A stretch of DNA of 64,000 nucleotides from NCBI RefSeq assembly GCF_000521605.1, contig NZ_CP006942.1, positions 1,054,001 through 1,118,000 on the forward strand, written 5' to 3'. Shown one piece after another: positions 30,453 to 40,096 of the stretch. The notes beneath the pieces were generated by a model that was not told the DNA's origin, did not search any database, and was given only the letters and a program-made list of their open reading frames with translations. A program made the translations under genes and the position numbers. The first letter of the stretch is position 1. Every line of letters begins with the position of its first letter. This DNA is from Mannheimia sp. USDA-ARS-USMARC-1261 (lineage in GTDB: Bacteria; Pseudomonadota; Gammaproteobacteria; Enterobacterales; Pasteurellaceae).

Positions 30453-33263
30453 TTAAGCAATCGTTAAAGCATCTTCAACAAGTTGTTTTTGTTGTTTTGC
30501 GTGTAGTGATGGGTAGCCAACTGCCGGCGAAGCGGAGGCGGCTCTACCTGCATAAGTTAATTTTGCCCCTTCCGGAATAGAAGCTTCAAAGTTGTGCTTA
30601 CTGCAATACCAGGCTCCTTGATTTAATGGCTCTTCTTGACACCATACAAAGTCAGTAACGTGGGCGTAAGGTTCAAGAATTTGTTTCATTTCCTCAAGTG
30701 GGAATGGGTAGAGTTGTTCAATACGAATAATCGCAACATCTGTTTGGTTATTCTCACGGCGTTTTTCAATCAAGTCGTAGTAAACTTTACCTGAACACAT
30801 TACCACACGTTTCACTTGTTTCGGATCGATATTATCAATTTCGCCAATCACATTTTTGAATGAACCATTAATGATTTCATCAAGTGTTGAAACCGCAAGA
30901 GGGTGGCGTAGTAATGATTTTGGCGTAATCGCAACTAATGGACGACGCATTTTGCGAATTGCTTGGCGACGTAACATATGGTAAACCTGAGCCGGTGTTG
31001 ATGGCACACAAACTTGGATATTTTGTTGTGCACAAAGTTGTAAATAACGCTCAACACGAGCAGATGAGTGTTCCGGACCTTGACCTTCATAACCGTGAGG
31101 AAGAAGCATTACTAAACCACACATTCTGCCCCATTTTTGTTCGCCAGAGCTGATGAATTGGTCAATTACAATTTGTGCCCCGTTGGCGAAATCACCAAAT
31201 TGAGCTTCCCAAATGGTTAAGGTTTTCGGATCGGTTGTCGCAAAGCCATATTCAAAGGCGAGAACCGCTTCTTCTGAAAGTACGGAATCCCATACTTGGA
31301 AACGACCTTGATTTGCGTGTAACTGTGTTAATGGAACATAGCCTGTACCATCATTTTGGTTATGAATAACGGCGTGGCGATGGAAGAATGTACCACGACC
31401 GGCATCTTCACCTGATAAACGAACGTGTGTGCCTTCATCAAGCAAGGTTGCATACGCCATTGTTTCTGCCATTCCCCAGTCGAATAATTTCTTGCCTTCG
31501 TACATCTCTTTACGATCAGCGTAGATTTTCTCAACACGAGAGTGAGCTTTCAATGATTCCGGATATTCACAAACACGCTTAGCAATAGTTAAGAAGCGAT
31601 CTTCCGGGAATTTGCTCTCATAAGGTGCAGTCCAGTCATAATTGAGATATTGCAACCAATCAACAGCTGCCATATCTAATTTACGCCATTCAGGTACAAC
31701 ACGCTCACCATTATCTAACGCATCACGATAAAGATTTAGCATTTCAATTTCTTGGTCGCTGGTTAATACCCCTTCTTCAATTAAGCGGTCAGCATAAACT
31801 TTACGTGGTGTAGGGTGTTTTTTGATGATGCTATACATCATTGGCTGGGTTGCTAATGGTTCATCGGCTTCGTTATGACCGTGGCGACGATAAGAGATTA
31901 AATCAATGAAAATATCACGTTTAAATTTAGTGCGATATTCCACTGCCATTCTTGCTGCAAAAGCAACCGCTTCCGGGTCATCACCGTTTACGTGAATAAT
32001 CGGTGCTTGGATCATTTTCGCAATATCGGTACAGAACTCGGTTGAGCGAGTGTCGTTCGGGTTAGAGGTGGTAAAACCGATCTGGTTATTAATCACAATA
32101 CGGATTGTTCCTCCCACTTTATAACCACGGGCATTTGCCATATTTAAGGTTTCTTGCACCACACCTTGACCGGCAACGGCAGAGTCGCCGTGAACAGTTA
32201 CCGCTAATACTTTTTCGTGTTCGGTATCACGCATACGTTCTTGTCTTGCACGAACAGATCCAATCACCACAGGGCTTACGATCTCCAAATGCGATGGGTT
32301 GAATGCTAAAGTGAGGTGAACGTTTTTATCATCTACCGCAAAGTTAGATGAGAAACCTTGATGGTATTTCACATCACCTGTACGGCTTTCATCAGCGTGT
32401 TTACCTGCAAATTCATCAAATAATTCCGCAGGGCGTTTACCGAATACGTTCACTAACATATTTAAACGACCACGGTGTGCCATACCTAATACGACATCTG
32501 TCATTCCTTGACGGGAAGCGTGGCGAATAATTTCTTTCATCATCGGAATGAACGCATCACTTCCTTCTAAAGAGAAGCGTTTTGCACCCGGGAATTTTGC
32601 TCCCAAATAACGTTCTAAACCATCAGCAGCCGTTAATTCAGTGAGTAAATTGAGTTTTTCTTCTTTGGTGAAAAGAGGTTTATTTAACACACTTTCCATT
32701 TTAGCTTGTAACCAGTTACGCTGTTCAATATCTTGAACGTGCATAAATTCTAAGCCGATAGGACCTAAATAAGTTTCTTTTAATGCCTCGTTGAGTTCGC
32801 TGAGCTTCATTGTTTCTTTATTATAAACATAACGACCAACGGCAAATGTTTCGTTTAGATCTTCATCGGTAAAACCGTGATATTTATAATCTAGCTCAGG
32901 CACGCTGGAGGTTTTCCAGCGGTAATAGTTAATAGGGTCAAGTTTTGCTTCTAAATAGCCTCTGAAACGATGTGCGTTAATCCATTGAAGTAAACGAACT
33001 TGCTTTGCTCCTGCTTCTGGATCAACAACAGTTACGGATTGTGGTTGTTGTTCGCGGGCTAACTTACGGAAATACTCACGTACTTTTGAATGGGGTTGTT
33101 CAATATGAGAGGTTTTAGGGAATGAATCAAAAATGCTTCTCCAGCTTTCATCAACGCTTGCCGGATTTTCTAAATACTGTTCATAAATTTCTTCGACATA
33201 AGATTGGTTTGAACCGCCGAAAGGGGATGACGCAATCCAATCATCAAAATGTTTATATTGCAT
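30453..33263 (-). CDS. sucA: 2-oxoglutarate dehydrogenase E1 component
   Basis: SucA is the thiamine diphosphate-dependent decarboxylase of the 2-oxoglutarate dehydrogenase complex. The 936-residue length fits the family (933 in E. coli). It has the N-terminal E2-binding stretch (SYVEEIYEQYLENPASVDESW) and a ThDP domain with HGDSAVAGQGVVQETLNMANARGY and GGTIRIVINNQIGFTTSNP. The transketolase-like domain has SGEDAGRGTFFHRHAV and the C-terminal WCQEEPLNQGAW. A complete oxidative branch (sucABCD) is thus encoded here. A CRP-like site upstream suggests catabolite control. Confidence 0.97.
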   Translation of the reverse strand: MQYKHFDDWIASSPFGGSNQSYVEEIYEQYLENPASVDESWRSIFDSFPKTSHIEQPHSKVREYFRKLAREQQPQSVTVVDPEAGAKQVRLLQWINAHRFRGYLEAKLDPINYYRWKTSSVPELDYKYHGFTDEDLNETFAVGRYVYNKETMKLSELNEALKETYLGPIGLEFMHVQDIEQRNWLQAKMESVLNKPLFTKEEKLNLLTELTAADGLERYLGAKFPGAKRFSLEGSDAFIPMMKEIIRHASRQGMTDVVLGMAHRGRLNMLVNVFGKRPAELFDEFAGKHADESRTGDVKYHQGFSSNFAVDDKNVHLTLAFNPSHLEIVSPVVIGSVRARQERMRDTEHEKVLAVTVHGDSAVAGQGVVQETLNMANARGYKVGGTIRIVINNQIGFTTSNPNDTRSTEFCTDIAKMIQAPIIHVNGDDPEAVAFAARMAVEYRTKFKRDIFIDLISYRRHGHNEADEPLATQPMMYSIIKKHPTPRKVYADRLIEEGVLTSDQEIEMLNLYRDALDNGERVVPEWRKLDMAAVDWLQYLNYDWTAPYESKFPEDRFLTIAKRVCEYPESLKAHSRVEKIYADRKEMYEGKKLFDWGMAETMAYATLLDEGTHVRLSGEDAGRGTFFHRHAVIHNQNDGTGYVPLTQLHANQGRFQVWDSVLSEEAVLAFEYGFATTDPKTLTIWEAQFGDFANGAQIVIDQFISSGEQKWGRMCGLVMLLPHGYEGQGPEHSSARVERYLQLCAQQNIQVCVPSTPAQVYHMLRRQAIRKMRRPLVAITPKSLLRHPLAVSTLDEIINGSFKNVIGEIDNIDPKQVKRVVMCSGKVYYDLIEKRRENNQTDVAIIRIEQLYPFPLEEMKQILEPYAHVTDFVWCQEEPLNQGAWYCSKHNFEASIPEGAKLTYAGRAASASPAVGYPSLHAKQQKQLVEDALTIA

Positions 33264-33301
33264 AAAGACCTGACCTATTTATGGTGTTGAAACATAATCT
33301 T

Positions 33302-33344
33302 ATTATACTTCAAATAAAGTAAAGAAAATGTGATATAAGTCTGA
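33302..33344 (-). promoter_or_regulatory. Candidate CRP-dependent promoter of sucA
   Basis: On the minus strand the -10 TATAAT is at 33307-33302. No -35 match is seen, but a CRP-like site reads TCAGA-CTTATA-TCACA at 33344-33329, with one perfect half. Its centre lies about 41 bases before the expected start point, the spacing of class II CRP promoters. This is an inference from pattern and distance. Confidence 0.42.
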
Positions 33345-33365
33345 TTTTTACATAATTGTTTACTT

Positions 33366-33398
33366 ACAAGCGGTTATTTTTAGCAAAATTTTTACAAA
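33366..33398 (+). repeat. DNA uptake signal sequence between sucA and znuC
   Basis: ACAAGCGGT, 16-bp spacer, TTTACAAA (one change from TTTGCAAA). Confidence 0.8.
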
Positions 33399-33420
33399 TT
33401 CTAAACAATGCAAGGAAATT

Positions 33421-34236
33421 TTAGTGGTTGCACTCACATTTTTCTAAACAAACATCACCGTGTAGATTGTGATGGTGATTATGGCGGTGTGAATAGAACG
33501 CTACATTACGAGCAAATTGGTCTCCAAAGAAGTGAATAAAACTAGGATCATTCGTAATCACTTCTGGCGTACCGGCACAGCAGATATGTTTGTTTACACA
33601 AAGCACCTCATCAGTATTTGCCATTACAATGTTTAAGTCGTGCGAAACCATTAAAATAGCACAGTTCAACCAAGAGCGAGTTTGATTTAATAGTTGATAC
33701 AGTTCGGTTTGCCCTGTAATATCTACCCCCTGCATTGGCTCATCTAATACTAATAGCTGTGGTTTATCTAAGATAGCTCGAGCGAGTAAAACACGTTGAA
33801 GTTCTCCACCGGACAGCTTTTGCATACTATTGTGTGCCAGATGGCGAATAGCAAAGAGAGATAATGCTTCCTCAATCATTGCTTTATTAGTATGGGGTTT
33901 GAGCCCGAGAAAATGCGTAACTGTTATTGGCATAGAAGGGTCTAAATGTAGCTTTTGCGGGACATAGCCAATTTTTAGCCCTTTTTGGTGAATAATTTGT
34001 CCTTTAGTTGGCGTAATTAATTTTAGCAACACTTTCAATAATGTGGATTTACCCCCACCATTTGGACCTACTATGGTTGTAATAGAGTTAGGATAAATTG
34101 ATAGATTAATGTTTTGTAACGCTTTTTGACCATTAAAGATTACTTCAATATCTTTTAGCGAGACTAAAGGTTGAGTTTTTTTTATCAACGTAAATTGCGT
34201 TGTCGTTGGATTAGGGGCTAGTTGGTTAATTTTCAT
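33421..34236 (-). CDS. znuC: Zinc ABC transporter ATP-binding protein ZnuC
   Basis: ZnuC powers high-affinity zinc uptake with ZnuA and ZnuB. The 271-residue ATPase has Walker [12 protein letters not shown]-loop YVPQKLHLD, signature [14 protein letters not shown], Walker [11 protein letters not shown] and switch His in MVSHD. The C-terminal tail is rich in metal ligands: [13 protein letters not shown] followed by CLEKCECNH. The His part is familiar from other ZnuC proteins; the Cys part is less so. Neither znuB nor znuA is in the window. It is divergent from the mepM-like gene. I see no convincing Zur box in the 150-base gap. Confidence 0.9.
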   Translation of the reverse strand: MKINQLAPNPTTTQFTLIKKTQPLVSLKDIEVIFNGQKALQNINLSIYPNSITTIVGPNGGGKSTLLKVLLKLITPTKGQIIHQKGLKIGYVPQKLHLDPSMPITVTHFLGLKPHTNKAMIEEALSLFAIRHLAHNSMQKLSGGELQRVLLARAILDKPQLLVLDEPMQGVDITGQTELYQLLNQTRSWLNCAILMVSHDLNIVMANTDEVLCVNKHICCAGTPEVITNDPSFIHFFGDQFARNVAFYSHRHNHHHNLHGDVCLEKCECNH

Positions 34237-34387
34237 TACTACAAAAAATTTGAGAGTATTGAAATAAAATTAGCGGATTTTTTATCTTCTGACAATAGAA
34301 TAAATGAATTTTTTCTTGGTAAAATAGTCTATCAAGAGATTATGTAAATTTTAGTAAATAAATTAAAGAAAAATAGCAGGATATAAT

Positions 34388-35920
34388 TTGCAGCACGTAA
34401 TTTTAGCAAGAGATCGTAAACGGCATAAGAAACACTTGAAAATAGTGATTTTTTTATTGGCTGTTTTTAGTTTACTTGTCGGTATTGTTCTCGCATTAAA
34501 AGAACAATCTTCAATAAGTATGATGGCTACACGAGAAAATGTAGTTGTTTTAGATAAGCAAGATGAAGAATATCAAAATACTTCAAGTGGTAAAGTTGAG
34601 TTACAAGCAGATAACATTGAGAAAAATACGGGTTTTATTGAGTATATTACAGATTTAATTACTCAATCCTCTCTTTCTATAGAAAACGAAGAAATTGTTT
34701 TTGAAGATCAAACCGCGACATCTTATGAAGATGATTTAACTAATGAAGACGATGAAGTTGAAGAACCTATTGATACGGCAGATAATGTCAATACAGAAGA
34801 GCAACTTCCGGCAGAAGCAGAGAAAGTGTTGGAGGATATTCTTGATGTAGCAGATCAAGCATTACGAATTCAAGATCAATTTAGTTATACGGTTGCAAGA
34901 GGAGATAAACTAAGAGACGTATTGGAGCAATCAGGTTTAAGTGCTTCAGTTGCCTCTAATTTAGTTAAACAACATTCATCATTAGCACAATTAGAAGCCG
35001 GACAGCAATTTTATTGGGTGCTAGATAATGAAGGTGAGTTAGAATATTTAAACTGGTTAGTTTCTGAGAAAGAAGAACGTGTTTATGAACGCCAAGCCAA
35101 TGGTAAATTTACCTACCAAAAATTTGAGAAAAAAGGAGAATGGAAGTTAGACGTTGTGCGAGGTACGATTCAGAACAGCTTTGCTACGAGTTTAAAAGCG
35201 GTTGGACTATCTGATCGCCAAATCAACCAATTAGCGGTAGGATTACAATCGCAAATTGCGACGAATAAGCTGAAAAAAGGTGATAAATTTGCCATTTTAA
35301 TTAAGCGTGAATATATAAATGGCAAAGTAACAGATTTAGGAAATGTGGAAGGTATTCACGTTATTAGCAGTAAAAAAAGCTATTACGCTATTCAAGCAGA
35401 TAATGGGCGATATTATAGCAGACACGGTGAAACATTAAGTGGTGGCTTTGCTCGACATCCATTATTGTATGCTGTAAGGGTAACATCTTCTTTTAACCCT
35501 AAACGTAAACACCCAATTACAGGTCGGATTAGCCCACATAAAGGTGTGGATTACGGATTGCCAATTGGCACGCCAATCATTGCACCGAGTGATGGTGTGG
35601 TTGAACACGTTGCTTATCAAGCTCGTGGAGCAGGGCGTTACATCAAAATCAAACACGGGCATATTACCACCGTATATATGCACTTAAGCAAGACGTTAGT
35701 CAAACCCGGACAAAGTGTGAAAAAGGGAGAGCGTATTGCACTATCAGGCAATACAGGTGGTTCAACCGGTCCACATTTACACTATGAATTTCATATTAAC
35801 GGACGACCGGTTAATCCAATTACGGTCAAATTACCGGGTTCAAGTTCGGGTATGAATAATAAAGAACGCCAAACATTCTTAAATAAAGCGAAGAGTGTGG
35901 AAGCAAAATTAAAAATGTAA
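34388..35920 (+). CDS. mepM: Peptidoglycan DD-endopeptidase of the M23 family (MepM-like)
   Basis: MepM-type enzymes cut D-Ala-mDAP crosslinks to allow murein growth. The 510-residue protein has an N-terminal membrane anchor (about 19-37), an acidic spacer, and an OapA/LysM-like segment (about 165-215, [19 protein letters not shown]). A second domain follows, then an intact M23 peptidase domain (about 365-480). The zinc and catalytic residues are present: SPHKGVDYG (HxxxD) and GPHLHYEF (HxH). I use the TTG at 34388, seven bases after AGGA; no ATG gives the anchor. It is divergent from znuC, as yebA/mepM is near znu in E. coli, and is followed eight bases on by dsbC. Confidence 0.88.
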   Translation: MQHVILARDRKRHKKHLKIVIFLLAVFSLLVGIVLALKEQSSISMMATRENVVVLDKQDEEYQNTSSGKVELQADNIEKNTGFIEYITDLITQSSLSIENEEIVFEDQTATSYEDDLTNEDDEVEEPIDTADNVNTEEQLPAEAEKVLEDILDVADQALRIQDQFSYTVARGDKLRDVLEQSGLSASVASNLVKQHSSLAQLEAGQQFYWVLDNEGELEYLNWLVSEKEERVYERQANGKFTYQKFEKKGEWKLDVVRGTIQNSFATSLKAVGLSDRQINQLAVGLQSQIATNKLKKGDKFAILIKREYINGKVTDLGNVEGIHVISSKKSYYAIQADNGRYYSRHGETLSGGFARHPLLYAVRVTSSFNPKRKHPITGRISPHKGVDYGLPIGTPIIAPSDGVVEHVAYQARGAGRYIKIKHGHITTVYMHLSKTLVKPGQSVKKGERIALSGNTGGSTGPHLHYEFHINGRPVNPITVKLPGSSSGMNNKERQTFLNKAKSVEAKLKM

Positions 35921-35928
35921 GGAATCCA

Positions 35929-36612
35929 ATGAAAACAAATATTATTGCGTTAAGTTTGATCGGTTTGTCAACCTTTACCTTTGCATCTGATGCAAAACTG
36001 AAGAATCAGCTTGAAAAAATTGGGGCAACAGAGGTTAAAATTTCTGAATCGCCATTATCAGGTTTTAAAATGGCAGCCTCAAATGAAGGTATTGTCTATA
36101 TCAGTGAAGATGGACGATATATCATTCAAGGCAAAATTTTTGAGCTAAAAAACGGCAAAGCAGTCGATATAACCAATCAAGGTTTAATGGCAGAGTTAAA
36201 TTCTTATGCGAATGAAATGATTATTTATCCTGCCAAAAATGAAAAGCACGTTGTAACGGTTTTTATGGATATTACTTGCCATTATTGCCATCTGTTACAT
36301 CAAAAGATTAAAGAATATAATGATTTAGGTATTACCATTCGTTATTTGGCGTTTCCCCGTGGTGGTATGAATACACAAACCGCAAAACAAATGGAAGCGA
36401 TTTGGACTGCTCAAGATAAAATGAAAGCCTTAAATGATGCGGAAAATGGCAAGTTACCAACCCAGTTAAAAATGCCTGAGATTGTGAAAAAACACTACCA
36501 ACTAGGCGTTAAGTTTGGCGTAACAGGCACGCCTAATATTGTTACCTCAGAAGGCGAATTAATCGGTGGTTATGTTGAGCCGAGAGAGCTTGCCAAAATG
36601 CTCACAGAATAA
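35929..36612 (+). CDS. dsbC: Thiol:disulfide interchange protein DsbC
   Basis: DsbC is the periplasmic disulfide isomerase kept reduced by DsbD. The 227-residue protein has a signal peptide (about 1-19, ending FTFA), an N-terminal dimerization domain (about 20-80), and a thioredoxin-fold domain. The active site is CHYC (Cys117, Cys120), where E. coli has CGYC, and the cis-proline loop is VTGTPNIV. AAGGAA precedes the ATG. In Haemophilus influenzae recJ directly follows dsbC. Here a surface lipoprotein gene on the opposite strand lies between them. Confidence 0.94.
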   Translation: MKTNIIALSLIGLSTFTFASDAKLKNQLEKIGATEVKISESPLSGFKMAASNEGIVYISEDGRYIIQGKIFELKNGKAVDITNQGLMAELNSYANEMIIYPAKNEKHVVTVFMDITCHYCHLLHQKIKEYNDLGITIRYLAFPRGGMNTQTAKQMEAIWTAQDKMKALNDAENGKLPTQLKMPEIVKKHYQLGVKFGVTGTPNIVTSEGELIGGYVEPRELAKMLTE

Positions 36613-36626
36613 TGGTATAAAAACAT

Positions 36627-36669
36627 AAGCGGTCTGATTTTGTAAAAACTTTACTAAATTAGACCGCTT
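36627..36669. terminator. USS-pair terminator between dsbC and the repeat lipoprotein
   Basis: AAGCGGTCTGATTT (36627-36640) pairs with AAATTAGACCGCTT (36656-36669) through one G-T wobble. It lies between convergent genes and can serve both. Confidence 0.78.
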
Positions 36670-36681
36670 GTCGCTTAAATG

Positions 36682-38019
36682 TTATTGAGCTTCTACTTTT
36701 GCTTCCAATACACCTTTCCAGCTATTTTTTTCCGTTGTATGATCCTCATACTCTAGTGTTCCAGCCAAAACTTCACCATTTTTACCGTAAATACCACCGT
36801 CAAAGGTTGCGTTTGGAGTTTTGTTATCATAAATTCGCCCAAAGATTTCGCCGTTTTCCGCTACTTTTACTCCGTTTTGGCGATAGTTCTCTTTTAACTC
36901 CCAAAATTCGTTATTTTGCCCAATTAGATTCAAAAACAGGCGTTTTTCTTTATCACTGTAATTCCCGCTCACCCTACCTGTTAATGCAGTAACTGCTCGG
37001 TTATCATAGACATAGTAGAACGAACCTTCGTAACGAAGGTCATTATTCGGACGTATCATTTGTGTTTTATCCATTTCTAATATTGGAAGGCTATAGTGTG
37101 TTACACTTTCCTCGCCTGGATTATTGATGTTTGGCTCAATATGACTGAATGATGTATAGCCGAAATAGCCCAACAATCGCCCTGAATTATCTAATAGTGC
37201 TTTCACTTCTTGATCTTCGCTAAATGCCATTTTTTCGTATAAAGGCATCACTTGAATATTCTTGTTTTCATCATCAAATTTCAGTGAAATCCATTTTTTT
37301 GATGATGTGAATTTGCCACCATCGCGGTTGAATGAATCAAAAATCGCCGTATTTGTTAGGGGATTATCTATTTTATTGTTAAGTTCTTCTGACGTTTTAG
37401 CTTTTGGCTGTTCAGCTTCTGGTTGTTCTGCTTTTGGCTGTTCAGCTTTTGGTTGTTCAGCTTCTGGTTGTTCAGCTTTTGGTTGTTCAGTTTTTGGTTG
37501 TTCAGCTTTTGGTTGTTCAGCTTTTGGTTGTTCAGCTTTTGGTTGTTTAGCTTTTGGTTGTTCAGCTTTTGGTTGTTCAGCTTTTGGTTGTTCAGCTTTT
37601 GGTTGTTCAGCTTTTGGTTGTTCAGCTTTTGGTTGTTCAGCTTTTGGTTGTTCAGCTTTTGGTTGTTCAGCTTTTGGTTGTTCAGCTTTTGGTTGTTCAG
37701 CTTTTGGTTGTTCAGCTTTTGGTTGTTCAGCTTTTGGTTGTTCGGCTTTTGGTTGTTCAGATTTCTGATCTGATTTTAGATTAGGCATTGGCTTAGCTTC
37801 ATCTGCCTGAACTTTGTTATGAGATGTCATTAAAGCAGATTTTTCACCTTCAGGTTGACGACGTATGTCTGTTTTTGGGGAGGTCGCAACATCGTGAGTT
37901 TTCGATGTATTGTTACTTTGTAAGAGATTCTCTTGTTGAGTGCTACTAGAACCACCACTGCTACCGCAAGCGGTTAAAATCATTGTAGATAAAAGTGTTA
38001 GGGTAAATTTATTTAACAT
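36682..38019 (-). CDS. Surface lipoprotein with EQPKA repeats and a TbpB-like beta-barrel domain
   Basis: This 445-residue predicted lipoprotein has a lipobox (ILTAC, lipidated Cys18) followed by GSSGGSSS, a flexible linker typical of surface-exposed Pasteurellaceae lipoproteins. Residues about 85-205 are 24 near-identical five-residue repeats (EQPKA, with EQPEA, KQPKA and EQPKT variants), probably an extended proline/lysine-rich stalk. The last roughly 220 residues look like a small beta-barrel of the transferrin-binding-protein/Slam-substrate type, with [19 protein letters not shown] near the end resembling the GGFFGPxAxExxG pattern. The ligand is unknown. It is inserted, reversed, between dsbC and recJ and flanked by uptake sequences. 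Function is inferred from architecture only. Confidence 0.75.
   Translation of the reverse strand: MLNKFTLTLLSTMILTACGSSGGSSSTQQENLLQSNNTSKTHDVATSPKTDIRRQPEGEKSALMTSHNKVQADEAKPMPNLKSDQKSEQPKAEQPKAEQPKAEQPKAEQPKAEQPKAEQPKAEQPKAEQPKAEQPKAEQPKAEQPKAEQPKAEQPKAKQPKAEQPKAEQPKAEQPKTEQPKAEQPEAEQPKAEQPKAEQPEAEQPKAKTSEELNNKIDNPLTNTAIFDSFNRDGGKFTSSKKWISLKFDDENKNIQVMPLYEKMAFSEDQEVKALLDNSGRLLGYFGYTSFSHIEPNINNPGEESVTHYSLPILEMDKTQMIRPNNDLRYEGSFYYVYDNRAVTALTGRVSGNYSDKEKRLFLNLIGQNNEFWELKENYRQNGVKVAENGEIFGRIYDNKTPNATFDGGIYGKNGEVLAGTLEYEDHTTEKNSWKGVLEAKVEAQ
37401..37760. repeat. 24 tandem copies of a 15-bp unit
   Basis: The plus-strand unit is CTTTTGGTTGTTCAG. About half of the array is base-for-base identical, with variants mainly at the low-coordinate end. 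The 15-bp period keeps frame, so copy changes alter stalk length rather than switching the gene off. Confidence 0.97.
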
Positions 38020-38070
38020 CTTATAGTTAGTACCTATTTAAATGGGTTGTATAAAAAACAATCGAAGTAA

Positions 38071-38088
38071 ATCATATTGTTATATGAT
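38071..38088. promoter_or_regulatory. Inverted repeat upstream of the repeat lipoprotein
   Basis: ATCATAT-TGTT-ATATGAT, a perfect 7-bp palindrome 52 bases before the lipoprotein start, in an AT-rich promoter region. It does not match Fur or another regulator that I can name. Confidence 0.4.
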
Positions 38089-38204
38089 ATAAAAAAATAA
38101 AATTAATCATTTTGGAATAAGATATATCTAAAAGTTATAAAAATCAATAAATAGTTTGCTTTTTATCAGGTTGAATAGACTTTTATCTTGAAAAGTTTGA
38201 GTTA

Positions 38205-38237
38205 TCGCAAAATTTATGCAAAATTAGACCGCTTGTT
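38205..38237 (-). repeat. DNA uptake signal sequence upstream of recJ
   Basis: Minus-strand ACAAGCGGT, 16-bp spacer, TTTGCGAT (degenerate second arm). Confidence 0.78.
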
Positions 38238-38257
38238 ATTATAAAAAGAAAATTATC

Positions 38258-39979
38258 GTGGAAAAACTAATTAAAAAACGTCCTTTATTAACGACGGCAA
38301 CCTTATCTGAAAATCCTTTATTGAATCGAATTTATCAAAGTCGGGGCATAAAAACGACGAAAGAGCTAGAGCATAATCTCCAACATTTACATAGACCACA
38401 ACAACTGGCTAATATTGAACAAGCAGTTGATTTATTAACCAACGCGTTTGATACACAAAGTCGTATTGTAATTGTGGGCGATTTTGATGCTGATGGAGCA
38501 ACCAGCACGGCACTTGCCATAATTGCGTTAAAACAGTTGGGCTTCGAGCAAATTGATTATTTGATTCCGGATCGTTTCTCACAGGGTTATGGTTTAAGTG
38601 TTGCGGTGGCAGAAATGGTATTAGCAAAAGGAGCTGATTTAGTTTTAACCGTAGATAATGGTATCTCTTCGCTTGAAGGTGTTGAGTTGCTTAAGCAACA
38701 CGGTATTCAAGTTTTGATTACCGATCATCATTTACCACCTGAAACATTACCCAATGCGGATGCAATGGTAAACCCAAATTTGCCGTTTTGTACTTTTCCG
38801 TCCAAATCATTGGCGGGAGTTGGGGTCATTTTTTATGTGATGATGGCTCTTCGAACACAAATGCGTGAGCGACAATACTTCCAGAATAAAGTAGAGCCAA
38901 ACTTTGCTGAGCTTTTGGATTTAGTAGCATTAGGTACAGTGGCTGATGTTGTGCCACTTGATCAAAACAATCGCATTTTAGTCCATCAAGGATTACAACG
39001 AATGCGTTCAGGGCATTGCCGTTTGGGGATAAAAGCTTTAGCAGAAGTAAGCAAAAGGGAGCTTTCAACATTGCAAGCTGCTGATTTAGGTTTTGCTGTT
39101 GCACCAAGATTGAACGCCGCAGGCAGGCTGGAAAATATGTCGTTAGGGGTTGAGTTACTGATTTGTGAAAATATGGAACTTGCTCGTCAACTAGCTCTTG
39201 AACTAGATTCTTTGAACCAAACTCGAAAAGAATTTGAGCAGGAGATGAAAACAGAAGCTCTGGCGATTTGTGCAAAATTACCGTTACTTGCTCAGTCAGA
39301 ACAAGCTCACGGTATCGTGCTATATCAAGCAGATTGGCATCAAGGTGTAATTGGTATTTTAGCTTCTCGAATTAAAGATCAATTCAATCGCCCTGTGATA
39401 GCTTTTGCACAGGAAAGTGAAGAAAGTGAATATTTAAAAGGATCGGCTCGATCTATTTCGAGCGTGCATATGCGAGATTTACTCGAATATATTGATATGC
39501 AATATCCCGAATTAATCGAAAGATTTGGTGGACACGCTATGGCAGCCGGCTTGACTATTCACCATTCAAAACTAGAGCTATTCAAACAATTGTTTGATCA
39601 GGCAATTAATGAAAGAGTTGAGCCGGAACAATTACAAGGTATAGTTTATACTGATGGCGAGCTTTCAGCAGATGAATTTACCATTACCAGTGCAGAAATC
39701 CTTCATAGTGCAGGACCTTGGGGACAGAACTTTCCTGAACCCAGTTTTGAGGGAGAATTTAGTGTACTTCAACAAAAATTGCTGGCAGGTAAGCATCTGA
39801 AATTAATGTTACAAACGGATAGAGGGCAATTATTAGACGCCATTTGGTTTAATGTTGATGTTAGAATGTTTCCAGACTTATCGATTAAAAAAGCTAAAAT
39901 TGTATACAAATTAGATATCAATGAATTCAGAAATAACAAAACTTTACAATTGAAGGTAGAATATATGTATTATCTTTAA
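38258..39979 (+). CDS. recJ: Single-stranded-DNA-specific exonuclease RecJ
   Basis: RecJ is a 5'-3' single-strand exonuclease used in RecF-pathway recombination and repair, and in processing of incoming DNA. The 573-residue protein has DHH-family motifs: IVGDFDADGATSTALA, LVLTVDNGISS, ITDHHLPPETLP and ALGTVADVVPLD. The DHHA1 domain has RFGGHAMAAGLTI. It starts with GTG at 38258; no nearby ATG fits the conserved N-terminus. Usual partner dsbC is upstream but now separated by the lipoprotein gene, so recJ probably has its own promoter. Confidence 0.95.
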   Translation: MEKLIKKRPLLTTATLSENPLLNRIYQSRGIKTTKELEHNLQHLHRPQQLANIEQAVDLLTNAFDTQSRIVIVGDFDADGATSTALAIIALKQLGFEQIDYLIPDRFSQGYGLSVAVAEMVLAKGADLVLTVDNGISSLEGVELLKQHGIQVLITDHHLPPETLPNADAMVNPNLPFCTFPSKSLAGVGVIFYVMMALRTQMRERQYFQNKVEPNFAELLDLVALGTVADVVPLDQNNRILVHQGLQRMRSGHCRLGIKALAEVSKRELSTLQAADLGFAVAPRLNAAGRLENMSLGVELLICENMELARQLALELDSLNQTRKEFEQEMKTEALAICAKLPLLAQSEQAHGIVLYQADWHQGVIGILASRIKDQFNRPVIAFAQESEESEYLKGSARSISSVHMRDLLEYIDMQYPELIERFGGHAMAAGLTIHHSKLELFKQLFDQAINERVEPEQLQGIVYTDGELSADEFTITSAEILHSAGPWGQNFPEPSFEGEFSVLQQKLLAGKHLKLMLQTDRGQLLDAIWFNVDVRMFPDLSIKKAKIVYKLDINEFRNNKTLQLKVEYMYYL

Positions 39980-40037
39980 TATTACTTTACATAAATTTAA
40001 TAGAATTAATTATATTTGTATTGTAGAATTATTCTGA

Positions 40038-40058
40038 TTGCAACCAAATAGGTTGTAA
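40038..40058 (+). other. 5' leader stem-loop of the OmpA-type lipoprotein gene
   Basis: TTGCAACC-AAATA-GGTTGTAA forms an 8-pair stem (one G-T) about 40 bases before the start codon. Leader hairpins stabilise mRNAs of abundant outer-membrane proteins, and that role is inferred here. Confidence 0.4.
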
Positions 40059-40096
40059 AACAATTAATTACATAGTTACTTATAAGGAAACTTAAC

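Noticed and set aside
34237-34387. Zur operator between znuC and the mepM-like gene
   Set aside because: No convincing GAAATGTTATA-type palindrome was found in the gap.
37262-37784. Three long plus-strand reading frames across the lipoprotein repeats (GCSAF, WLFSF and VVQLL repeats)
   Set aside because: They are shadows of the 15-bp tandem repeat, which has no stop in any antisense frame. They have no ribosome site or conserved part outside the repeat.
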